From Steroidobacteraceae bacterium (GTDB lineage: Bacteria > Pseudomonadota > Gammaproteobacteria > Steroidobacterales > Steroidobacteraceae), in NCBI GenBank assembly GCA_013044085.1, contig JABEVI010000100.1, positions 1 through 10,542 on the forward strand: a DNA stretch of 10,542 nt, read 5' to 3'. The notes beneath the pieces were generated by a model that saw only the letters and a program-made list of their open reading frames with translations, searched no databases and was not told the DNA's origin. Positions 1 to 4,910 of the stretch are shown here, in pieces. The position numbers and the translations under genes are program-made. The stretch's first letter is position 1. The number at the start of each line of letters is the position of its first letter.

Positions 1-80
1 CCTGTGCTCAGTTCAGCCGCCAGAGCGCGGACGAACTCAAACGCAAGTTCCGTCGTCGTGCGCGGCGGCAGATCGTTCAA
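1..80 (-). CDS. Possible start of an unidentified gene, cut by the left edge
   Basis: A minus-strand frame runs open from a TTG at 80-78 to the window edge and would encode about 26 residues beginning (M)NDLPPRTTTELAFEFV. A GGAG lies 7 bases upstream of the TTG, a good ribosome-binding distance, and the peptide looks protein-like rather than like a GC-rich shadow frame. The same frame is closed upstream by TAG at 108-110. A 12-codon frame from ATG at 115 ends at TGA 79-77, overlapping the TTG as TTGA. I do not recognise the family with any security; an HDOD-type N-terminus is a guess. The sequence to the left of the window would settle it. Confidence 0.25.
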   Translation of the reverse strand, partial: MNDLPPRTTTELAFEFVRALAAELST

Positions 81-159
81 GGACCGACTCCAACGGCTTC
101 TTCCAGGCTACTCATGAGGTCTACGCTCTTCCGCTCCCGTCTCGACGCCACACCGATCT

Positions 160-678
160 TTAAAAAGCCGTCTTATGCCGGCTGCGAAAGCGGTGTTGCA
201 CTTCACCGTTGCGGACTCGCTCCGTGAGCGCGCCGCGGCAATAGGCAGTCAGCACCTGACGCCAGAAACCCACGGATCCGGAGTTGCGCTGGTAGGCGAC
301 GATCATCCATTCGCCCGCGAATCGATCGAATATGAGACTCGCGGCGTCGCGACCGTAACCGTTTCGTCGACAGCCCTTGCGGATGAAGAACTCGGCCATG
401 CGAAAGTCCGGCTGCCACTCGCCCTCAACGGGCATCTGAGGCCGGGTGACCAATGCGAAGCCAACGCGATCGGCGCCGTTCGCGATGATCAGCGGATGAG
501 AACGCTCGTTGGCGAACCAACTGGCGAAGATGCCATCTTTCTGCGGATCATCGTTGTCGATGACCGGAAAGAACCCGGTATTCAGATCCGAGAGCGATTC
601 GAGATACTCGCCGTAGACGTCTTGTATCCAGCGCCGGTCGTCCGCCGAATGCCGGCAGTCGCGAACGCTAACGCCCAC
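160..678 (-). CDS. GNAT-family N-acetyltransferase
   Basis: Predicted cytoplasmic acetyl-CoA-dependent acetyltransferase; the substrate cannot be read from the sequence. The strand RMAEFFIR (residues 93-100) runs into RRNGYGR (104-110), which matches the acetyl-CoA pyrophosphate-binding loop R/Q-x-x-G-x-G/A. The helix DAASLIFDRF follows, then the strand EWMIVAYQRNSGSVGFW (about 123-139), typical of GNAT motifs A and B. The overall layout, with an N-terminal DRRWIQDVYGEYLESLSDLN stretch, resembles the small 'predicted acetyltransferase' group COG5628 (from memory). I chose the GTG at 678 because GACGAGG lies 6 bases upstream. A TTG at 717 would add 13 residues but falls inside the right arm of a large palindrome and has no visible ribosome-binding site. 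From GTG the protein is 172 residues. It is separated from the lipoprotein gene upstream by the 704-746 hairpin, so it may have its own weak promoter or depend on read-through. Confidence 0.8.
   Translation of the reverse strand: MGVSVRDCRHSADDRRWIQDVYGEYLESLSDLNTGFFPVIDNDDPQKDGIFASWFANERSHPLIIANGADRVGFALVTRPQMPVEGEWQPDFRMAEFFIRKGCRRNGYGRDAASLIFDRFAGEWMIVAYQRNSGSVGFWRQVLTAYCRGALTERVRNGEVQHRFRSRHKTAF
162..183 (-). terminator. Weak intrinsic terminator candidate at the end of the acetyltransferase gene
   Basis: On the minus strand a 5-bp stem AGCCG/CGGCT with an 8-base loop is followed by TTTT and overlaps the TAA stop of the GNAT gene. The stem is short, so this is only a candidate. It sits where a terminator would be expected, before the possible next gene at the left edge. 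Confidence 0.3.
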
Positions 679-703
679 AGCATGCCTCGTCGCCGCAAGC
701 AAC

Positions 704-746
704 GAGGCCCGGGCCAACCCGCCTTTCGGCTGTTTGCCCGGGCCTC
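704..746 (-). terminator. Large GC-rich palindrome with nested GAAA tetraloop, probable terminator
   Basis: Arms GAGGCCCGGGC (704-714) and GCCCGGGCCTC (736-746) are perfect 11-bp inverted repeats. Three more pairs follow after one mismatch. At the centre, GCC-GAAA-GGC (minus strand, 721-730) forms a second small stem with a GNRA loop. It lies 22 bases after the stop of the lipoprotein gene, where a terminator is expected, but no T-tract follows on either strand. It may therefore be a Rho-type pause or mRNA-stabilising hairpin, or a member of a dispersed palindromic repeat family. Confidence 0.45.
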
Positions 747-768
747 ACGCGATCAGGATCTTCGCGTA

Positions 769-1005
769 TTACTGCTGCGCGCTGGAGGCAGCCGAACTGG
801 CGTCAGAAGCCGCAGACGCGGCGGCATCGGAAGCCGAGCTTGCCGCCATGCTCGCCGCAGTGGCGTCGCTGGCGGAGGTGGAATCCGAAGGCGCAGGAGC
901 CGTCGCCGAGGTGTCGGCCGAGGGTGCCGGCGCTTCGGTCTTCTTGCCGCAGGCGCTCAAGACAAAAGCGGCGGCGATCGCGCTGATAACGAGTTTGGTC
1001 TTCAT
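769..1005 (-). CDS. Small Ala/Ser/Asp-rich lipoprotein
   Basis: A 78-residue protein with a textbook lipoprotein signal: positively charged start MKTK, hydrophobic stretch LVISAIAAAFV and lipobox LSAC with Cys19 as the lipidated residue. The following residues are GKK, with no Asp at +2, so transport to the outer membrane is the likely fate in a Gammaproteobacterium. The mature part (about 60 residues) is low complexity, almost only Ala, Ser, Asp, Thr and Pro, with repeated ASDA/SSAS-type units and no Cys or aromatic residue. It should be disordered, perhaps a spacer in the periplasm. A weak GGGG lies 9 bases before the ATG. Similar short 'ACGKK' lipoproteins are common in proteobacteria and have no agreed function. 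It stands alone between mscL and the acetyltransferase gene, with its own promoter candidate. Confidence 0.75.
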   Translation of the reverse strand: MKTKLVISAIAAAFVLSACGKKTEAPAPSADTSATAPAPSDSTSASDATAASMAASSASDAAASAASDASSAASSAQQ

Positions 1006-1025
1006 CTATCGATACCCCAAATTAA

Positions 1026-1053
1026 TATTTAATGTTGAAACGACACAGGCAAA
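1026..1053 (-). promoter_or_regulatory. Candidate promoter of the lipoprotein gene
   Basis: In a locally AT-rich stretch, unusual for this window, the minus strand shows TTTGCC (1053-1048), a 16-base spacer and TAAATA (1031-1026), about 20 bases before the ATG. Both boxes are imperfect and overlapping alternatives for the -10 exist (TATTAA, AATATT). The remainder of the 1006-1249 gap contains the terminator candidate at 1158-1193 and nothing else I can support. Confidence 0.35.
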
Positions 1054-1157
1054 CTGGCTGGTCTTGGACCTTCCCCAAGATTTCGCCGTCAAGTTTAGAG
1101 TGTTTCCGCTGACATTCCTAATACTTTCCGTGGACACTCGCCAGGTGAAACGCCGCG

Positions 1158-1193
1158 AAACCCGATTGGGGTTAAACTGCGCAACCCGTCGGG
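1158..1193 (-). terminator. Intrinsic-terminator-like hairpin downstream of mscL
   Basis: On the minus strand CCCGA pairs with TCGGG and, inside it, GGGTT pairs with AACCC around a 9-base loop. This gives ten base pairs interrupted by a small internal loop, followed by TTT. It lies about 57 bases after the mscL stop. The T-tract is short, so efficiency is uncertain, but position and structure fit the end of the mscL transcript. Confidence 0.4.
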
Positions 1194-1249
1194 CGCCAGC
1201 GAGGCCCCGCAGGAGCGTAATTAACGGATTCTTAATAGGGACGCAGGTC

Positions 1250-1648
1250 CTAGCGGGGATTCCTTAGGACGTCGCGGATTTCTTCGAGTAACACTTCCTG
1301 GCGGCTCGGTGGCGCCACCGGAGCGGCGACGACGGCCGGCTTCTTGAGCTTGTTGATCCCCCGCAGCGCGAGGAAAAGCACGAAAGCGATCACCAGGAAA
1401 TCGAAGATCGACTGCAGGAACACGCCGTACTTGACCAGAACCGGCACACCCTTGGGGTCCGCACCTAGGCTGATCGCAAGGTCGCTGAAATTCACCCCGC
1501 CGATCATTTTACCGAGCACCGGGGTTACGACGTCGGCGACGAGCGAGGATACAATCTTACCAAACGCCGCGCCGACGATGACGCCGACCGCCATGTCGAC
1601 GACGTTGCCCTTCATGGCAAATTCTTTGAACTCGCTAGCCAGACTCAC
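1250..1648 (-). CDS. mscL: Large-conductance mechanosensitive channel MscL
   Basis: Inner-membrane channel that opens under membrane tension to release solutes during hypo-osmotic shock; works as a homo-oligomer (pentamer in known structures). At 132 residues it is close to the usual length (E. coli 136). The N-terminal amphipathic helix SEFKEFAMKGNVVD leads into TM1 (about 15-45, with AVGVIVGAAFGKIVSSLVAD). A periplasmic loop (about 46-72) follows, then TM2 (about 74-98, YGVFLQSIFDFLVIAFVLF), a basic INKLKK and a C-terminal helix EVLLEEIRDVL. The constriction residues are M19 and V23, with Met where E. coli has Leu19. The start is GTG at 1648, supported by GGGAGGG 7 bases upstream. It lies 77 bases downstream of rplQ on the same strand and could be partly read from the alpha operon. 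Confidence 0.97.
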   Translation of the reverse strand: MSLASEFKEFAMKGNVVDMAVGVIVGAAFGKIVSSLVADVVTPVLGKMIGGVNFSDLAISLGADPKGVPVLVKYGVFLQSIFDFLVIAFVLFLALRGINKLKKPAVVAAPVAPPSRQEVLLEEIRDVLRNPR

Positions 1649-1693
1649 CGAAGAACCCTCCCTTGTTACGGACCAACGGATCGACTTATCGCA

Positions 1694-1717
1694 GGGGGGG
1701 CTCGTCTCCCACCCCCC
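1694..1717 (-). other. All-GC hairpin from a G6 run and a C7 run between rplQ and mscL
   Basis: Shortly after the rplQ stop the minus strand reads a run of six G's, an 11-base spacer and a run of seven C's. These give a 6-bp pure G:C stem. The only T-tract (TTTTT) is on the 5' side of the hairpin, so it is not a classical intrinsic terminator for the alpha operon. It could cause pausing, partial termination or protect the 3' end of the rplQ message. Confidence 0.45.
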
Positions 1718-1725
1718 GAAAAATA

Positions 1726-2163
1726 TCAGGCTGCCGCCTTCGCGCCGCGCCGTCCCGCCTTCACGGCCTTGTCGGCACCGCCCTCGGCCTGCTCACCGGC
1801 TGCCGCGGCCGCATCGACGAGCTGCATCAACGCCATGTCGGCAGAATCCCCGGGGCGCGCCTCCATGCGCAGGATCCTCGTATAACCGCCTGGACGGGCT
1901 TTGAATCGAGGTCCCAGTTCGACGAACAGTTTCTCGACGACCGCCACGTCGCGCAACCGTGCCAGCGCCAGGCGACGCTTCGCCTGCGAATCGATCTTTG
2001 CCATGGTGATCAATGGCTCGACAACGCGGCGCAGTTCCTTCGCCTTCGGCAACGTCGTACGAATCGTCTCGTGACGCAGCAACGAAGCCGCCATGTTGCG
2101 CAGCAGTGCGTGTCGATGGGACGTGCTCCGGGATAGCTGCCGGCCGCTGTTTCTATGACGCAT
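1726..2163 (-). CDS. rplQ: 50S ribosomal protein L17 (bL17)
   Basis: Large-subunit protein located near the polypeptide exit tunnel. The N-terminus MRHRNSGRQLSRSTSHRHAL is the classic L17 signature, followed by LLRNMAASLLRHETIRTTLPKAKELR (21-46). The core ends with the conserved GGYTRILRMEARPGD at about 92-106. At 145 residues it is longer than E. coli L17 (127); the extra length is an Ala/Gly/Lys-rich tail from about residue 117, probably disordered and basic at the very end. It is the last gene of the alpha operon, starting 25 bases after the rpoA stop. The ribosome-binding site is weak (AGGG, 9 bases away), which may suit coupling to rpoA translation. Confidence 0.98.
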   Translation of the reverse strand: MRHRNSGRQLSRSTSHRHALLRNMAASLLRHETIRTTLPKAKELRRVVEPLITMAKIDSQAKRRLALARLRDVAVVEKLFVELGPRFKARPGGYTRILRMEARPGDSADMALMQLVDAAAAAGEQAEGGADKAVKAGRRGAKAAA

Positions 2164-2188
2164 ATTGGGAAACCCTGGGTTCTTTGGT

Positions 2189-3193
2189 TCAGATGGCGTC
2201 GCGCTCGTCGTCGCGCTTCAAGCCCGGAGGCGGCCAATTGTCGATCCGCATGCCGAGTGTCAGGCCGTGGCTTTCCAGCACTTCCTTGATCTCGGTCAGG
2301 GACTTCTTGCCTAGATTCGGCGTACGCAGCAATTCCACCTCGGTGCGCTGCACGAGATCACCGATGTAATGGATGTTCTCGGCCTTCAGGCAGTTCGCGC
2401 TGCGAACCGTCAGTTCCAGTTCATCCACCGGCCGCAGAAGGATAGGATCGAATTGGGTCTCGGTGGCCTTGGCGGTCGACTCATCCTGGCCTTGCAGGTC
2501 GACAAACACCGAGAGTTGATCTTTCAATATGCCCCCGGCGCGGCGGATCGCCTCTTCCGGGTCTATCGTGCCGTTCGTCTCGATGTCCAGAATCAGCTTG
2601 TCGAGATCGGTTCGCTGTTCCACACGCGCGCTCTCGACGTTGTACGTCACCTTGCGCACCGGGCTGAAGGATGCGTCGAGCAGCAGCCTGCCGATCGCAC
2701 GGGTTTGTTCCTCGAAGGCTGCGCGTTGTGCTGCCGGTCGGTAGCCACGTCCACGCTCGACCTTGAGCGACATGGCGAGTTCGCCGGCCTTGGTGAGGTT
2801 GGCGATCACGAGATCGGGATTCAGGATCTCGATATCATGGTCACCGGCGATGTCGCCGGCCGTGACCGGGCCGGGGCCCTTCTTGTGCAGGCGAATCTCG
2901 GCGCTGTCGCGCGAGTGCATGCGGATCGCCACCGACTTCAGGTTCAGAAGGATGTCGACGACATCTTCCTGTACACCCTCGATGGCGGTGTACTCGTGCA
3001 GCACCCCCTCAATCTCGGCCTCGGTGATGGCGGCGCCGGGAAGGGAGGACAGGAGCACGCGTCGCAAGGCGTTGCCGAGCGTGTGGCCGAAACCACGTTC
3101 GAACGGCTCTATCACGATGCGCGCGTGTCGCGCCGACACCGGATGCACCTTCACGACCCGTGGCTTCAAGAATTCGCTGATCGATCCCTGCAT
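2189..3193 (-). CDS. rpoA: DNA-directed RNA polymerase subunit alpha
   Basis: Alpha dimerises to start assembly of RNA polymerase, and its C-terminal domain contacts UP elements and activators. The protein has 334 residues from ATG 3193. AGGTGA lies 7 bases upstream, and MQGSISEFLKPR is a typical gammaproteobacterial start; an upstream in-frame ATG at 3229 would add 12 residues without family support. The N-terminal domain (about 1-235) contains FERGFGHTLGNALRRVLLSS (31-50) and the VEQRTDLDKL motif (191-200). A flexible linker (about 236-249) follows. The C-terminal domain (250-322) keeps the DNA-contact residues: R264, N267, C268 and GKKS (295-298), equivalent to E. coli R265, N268, C269 and the 296-299 loop. 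A short charged tail RDDERDAI ends the protein. It lies 59 bases after rpsD in the alpha operon. Confidence 0.99.
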   Translation of the reverse strand: MQGSISEFLKPRVVKVHPVSARHARIVIEPFERGFGHTLGNALRRVLLSSLPGAAITEAEIEGVLHEYTAIEGVQEDVVDILLNLKSVAIRMHSRDSAEIRLHKKGPGPVTAGDIAGDHDIEILNPDLVIANLTKAGELAMSLKVERGRGYRPAAQRAAFEEQTRAIGRLLLDASFSPVRKVTYNVESARVEQRTDLDKLILDIETNGTIDPEEAIRRAGGILKDQLSVFVDLQGQDESTAKATETQFDPILLRPVDELELTVRSANCLKAENIHYIGDLVQRTEVELLRTPNLGKKSLTEIKEVLESHGLTLGMRIDNWPPPGLKRDDERDAI

Positions 3194-3252
3194 GGAGATA
3201 TCACCTGAATGTGCCGGACGCGAAGTCACCGTCGACTCGCGCCGCGAGCGTG

Positions 3253-3876
3253 TTACTTGGAGTACAACTCGACGACGAGGCTCTCGTTGATGTCCGGCAG
3301 GATCTCCTGCCTGTCAGGCACCGACTTCAGCACGCCCGACATCTTTTTGTCGTCCACTTCGACCCAGTCGGGGAAGCCTACCTGTGCCGCGATGGTTAGG
3401 GCCGCCTGAACGCGCGTCTGCTTTTTGGCCTTCTCGCGCAAATTGACCACGTCGCCCGCCTTGCACTGGTAGGAGGCGATGTTCACGAGCTTGTCGTTGA
3501 CTGCGATCGCCTTGTGGCTGACCAATTGCCTCGCCTCGGCGCGCGTGGAAGCGAACCCCATCCGGTAGACGACGTTGTCGAGACGGCATTCGAGAAACTG
3601 AAGCAAGGTCTCGCCAGTGGCACCGGGACGTCCCGCCGCCTTCTGGTAATAGTTGCGAAACTGACGTTCGAGTACGCCGTACATGCGCCGCAGCTTCTGC
3701 TTCTCCCTCAGCTGCAGGCCATATTCGGACAGCCGCTGCTTGCGCTCGCTCTTCACGCCACCTGGCGGGATCTCCAGCTTGCACTTCGACTCGAGCGGCT
3801 TCGAGCCGCTCTTGAGGAACAGATCGGTTCCCTCACGGCGGGACAACTTGCACTTCGGACCGGTATATTTAGCCAT
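3253..3876 (-). CDS. rpsD: 30S ribosomal protein S4 (uS4)
   Basis: Primary 16S rRNA-binding protein that nucleates assembly of the 30S body; in E. coli it also represses the alpha operon translationally. At 207 residues it matches the family (E. coli 206). The N-terminal KLSRREGTDLFLKSG and YGLQLREKQKLRRMYGVLERQFRNYY (52-77) are signature segments. The S4 RNA-binding domain spans about 97-160 (CRLDNVVYRMGFASTRAEARQLVSHKAI), and the C-terminus DINESLVVELYSK is typical. Cys9 and Cys32 are present, but the four-cysteine zinc site of some S4 proteins is not complete. AAGGG sits 6 bases before the ATG, within the 16-base gap after rpsK. Confidence 0.99.
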   Translation of the reverse strand: MAKYTGPKCKLSRREGTDLFLKSGSKPLESKCKLEIPPGGVKSERKQRLSEYGLQLREKQKLRRMYGVLERQFRNYYQKAAGRPGATGETLLQFLECRLDNVVYRMGFASTRAEARQLVSHKAIAVNDKLVNIASYQCKAGDVVNLREKAKKQTRVQAALTIAAQVGFPDWVEVDDKKMSGVLKSVPDRQEILPDINESLVVELYSK

Positions 3877-3892
3877 TGCGAACCCTTAGGAT

Positions 3893-4306
3893 TTAGACCC
3901 GACGCTTCTTTGGCGGCCGGCATCCGTTGTGCGGAATCGGTGTCACGTCTTCGATATTCGTGATCTTCAACCCGCAGCCATTGAGCGCGCGCACGGCGGA
4001 CTCGCGGCCCGGGCCGGGGCCCATGACCCGCACCTCGACGTTCTTCACGCCATGCTCCTGGGCCGCCGTTCCCGCCCTTTCAGCCGCAACCTGTGCGGCG
4101 AAGGGTGTCGACTTGCGCGATCCGCGAAACCCGCAGCCGCCGGAAGTGGCCCACGACAGGGTGTTTCCCTGCCGGTCGGTGATCGTGATGATCGTGTTGT
4201 TGAAGGAGGCATGAACGTGCGCGATCGCATCGAGCACGTTCTTGCGCACCTTCTTTCGAGCGGGCTTCGCGGCGCCCTGCGCCGTATTCTGTTTCTGTTC
4301 GGCCAT
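3893..4306 (-). CDS. rpsK: 30S ribosomal protein S11 (uS11)
   Basis: Small-subunit platform protein near the mRNA exit channel and the 3' end of 16S rRNA. It has 137 residues against 129 in E. coli; the extra residues are in a basic, disordered N-terminal tail (1-22). The core shows HVHASFNNTIITITD (30-44), the GGCGFRGSRKSTPFAAQ motif (56-72), VMGPGPGRESAVRAL (94-108) and the invariant end DVTPIPHNGCRPPKKRRV. The HNG motif (126-128) is where E. coli S11 carries an isoaspartate. It follows rpsM after 18 bases. Confidence 0.99.
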   Translation of the reverse strand: MAEQKQNTAQGAAKPARKKVRKNVLDAIAHVHASFNNTIITITDRQGNTLSWATSGGCGFRGSRKSTPFAAQVAAERAGTAAQEHGVKNVEVRVMGPGPGRESAVRALNGCGLKITNIEDVTPIPHNGCRPPKKRRV

Positions 4307-4324
4307 GATGTTTCTCGGACGACC

Positions 4325-4705
4325 TCAAACCTTGCCGGGGGGTGCGTTCATCTTCACGGCCTGCTTGCGCGGGCCCTTTCGCGTTCGCGCGTTCGTCCGC
4401 GTCCGCTGCCCGCGCATCGGCAGACCCTTGCGGTGGCGGATGCCTCGGTAGCAGCCAAGATCCATCAAACGCTTGATGTTCATGGACACTTCGCGCCGCA
4501 GATCGCCTTCGACCGCGAATTTCGCGACCTGCGAGCGCAGCGAAGCAACTTCCGCATCGGTCAGATCCTTGACCTTGACGTTTTGTTTGACGCCCGCCGC
4601 ATCGCAGATCAGCTCCGCACGGTTCCTACCGACGCCGAATATGTGCGTCAGGCCGATGACGATGTGCTTGTTCATCGGAATGTTGATGCCGGCGATACGC
4701 GCCAT
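4325..4705 (-). CDS. rpsM: 30S ribosomal protein S13 (uS13)
   Basis: Head protein of the small subunit that contacts the large subunit through intersubunit bridges and the P-site tRNA with its tail. It has 126 residues (E. coli 118). MARIAGINIPMNKHIVIGLTHIFGVG at the start leads into the helix-two-turn-helix region. The signature GIRHRKGLPMRGQRTRTNAR lies at 88-107, followed by the basic tail KGPRKQAVK. The C-terminus extends a few residues beyond E. coli (MNAPPGKV). First gene of the alpha operon; GGAG lies 6 bases before ATG, and it is preceded by the promoter and terminator region described separately. Confidence 0.99.
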   Translation of the reverse strand: MARIAGINIPMNKHIVIGLTHIFGVGRNRAELICDAAGVKQNVKVKDLTDAEVASLRSQVAKFAVEGDLRREVSMNIKRLMDLGCYRGIRHRKGLPMRGQRTRTNARTRKGPRKQAVKMNAPPGKV

Positions 4706-4741
4706 CTATGTCTCCACTGTGCGCACGGGAAAAAGCGCGCA

Positions 4742-4770
4742 AGTTTATAAAAAAACCGCCAGAAGATCAA
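4742..4770 (-). promoter_or_regulatory. Sigma70-like promoter for the alpha operon (rpsM)
   Basis: The minus strand shows TTGATC (4770-4765), exactly 17 bases, then TAAACT (4747-4742); both boxes match consensus at four of six positions and a TATAAA overlaps the -10. The bases just downstream (TGCGCGC) form a GC-rich discriminator, the kind found at r-protein and rRNA promoters that ppGpp and DksA repress. Initiation near 4735 would leave a leader of about 30 bases before the rpsM ATG. The -35 lies in the loop of the upstream terminator, and the spacer runs through its right arm and T-tract. Confidence 0.6.
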
Positions 4771-4781
4771 GTGGCTGGCAG
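4749..4781 (-). terminator. Intrinsic terminator between rpmJ and rpsM
   Basis: On the minus strand CTGCCAG (4781-4775) pairs with CTGGCGG (4762-4756). This gives seven pairs including one U-G wobble around a 12-base loop, followed directly by seven T's (4755-4749). It would end spc-operon transcripts before the alpha operon. Its left arm is shared with the hairpin at 4773-4789, so the two cannot form together. Confidence 0.6.
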
Positions 4782-4789
4782 AGCCAGCC
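4773..4789 (-). promoter_or_regulatory. Competing hairpin (possible anti-terminator) after rpmJ
   Basis: GGCTGGC-TCT-GCCAGCC is a perfect 7-bp stem with a triloop, beginning 7 bases after the rpmJ stop, just within a run of seven G's. It forms before the downstream terminator during transcription and sequesters that terminator's left arm (4775-4781). This is the layout of an attenuator. Whether any protein or ribosome event shifts the balance cannot be seen from the sequence. Confidence 0.45.
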
Positions 4790-4796
4790 CCCCCGT

Positions 4797-4910
4797 TCAG
4801 CCCTGACGTTGCTTGTGTCGCTGATCGCTGCAGATGACGTAAACGACGCGTTTGCGCCGTACCACCTTGCAGTTCTTGCAGATTTTCTTCACCGAAGGAC
4901 GTACTTTCAT
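4797..4910 (-). CDS. rpmJ: 50S ribosomal protein L36 (bL36), zinc-binding form
   Basis: Very small large-subunit protein, 37 residues: MKVRPSVKKICKNCKVVRRK and then VVYVICSDQRHKQRQG. Cys11, Cys14, Cys27 and His32 give the complete CCCH zinc ribbon of the zinc-containing form. The ATG overlaps the secY stop as ATGA, and GGGAGC lies upstream inside the end of secY, so the two genes are translationally coupled. It is the last gene of the spc operon. No infA is present between secY and rpmJ, as in E. coli and unlike typical Betaproteobacteria. Confidence 0.98.
   Translation of the reverse strand: MKVRPSVKKICKNCKVVRRKRVVYVICSDQRHKQRQG

Noticed and set aside
160..717. TTG at 717 as start of the acetyltransferase
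   Set aside because: It lies within the base-paired arm region of the 704-746 hairpin and has no upstream ribosome-binding site, whereas the GTG at 678 has GACGAGG 6 bases away.
175..1032. Plus-strand open frame covering the acetyltransferase and lipoprotein genes
   Set aside because: Crosses two better-supported minus-strand genes and the 704-746 palindrome; contains long Arg/Gly runs from the complement of the Ala/Ser codons.
1649..1725. Separate mscL promoter
   Set aside because: GATAAG could serve as a -10, but no acceptable -35 lies at the right distance.
2369..3208. Long plus-strand open frame (279 codons) opposite rpoA
   Set aside because: It is the antisense shadow of rpoA in high-GC sequence, with no plausible ribosome-binding site or recognisable domain, while rpoA itself is certain.
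3929..4750. Plus-strand open frame of 273 codons opposite rpsK and rpsM
   Set aside because: Spans two r-protein genes and the control region between rpmJ and rpsM; composition is that of a shadow frame.
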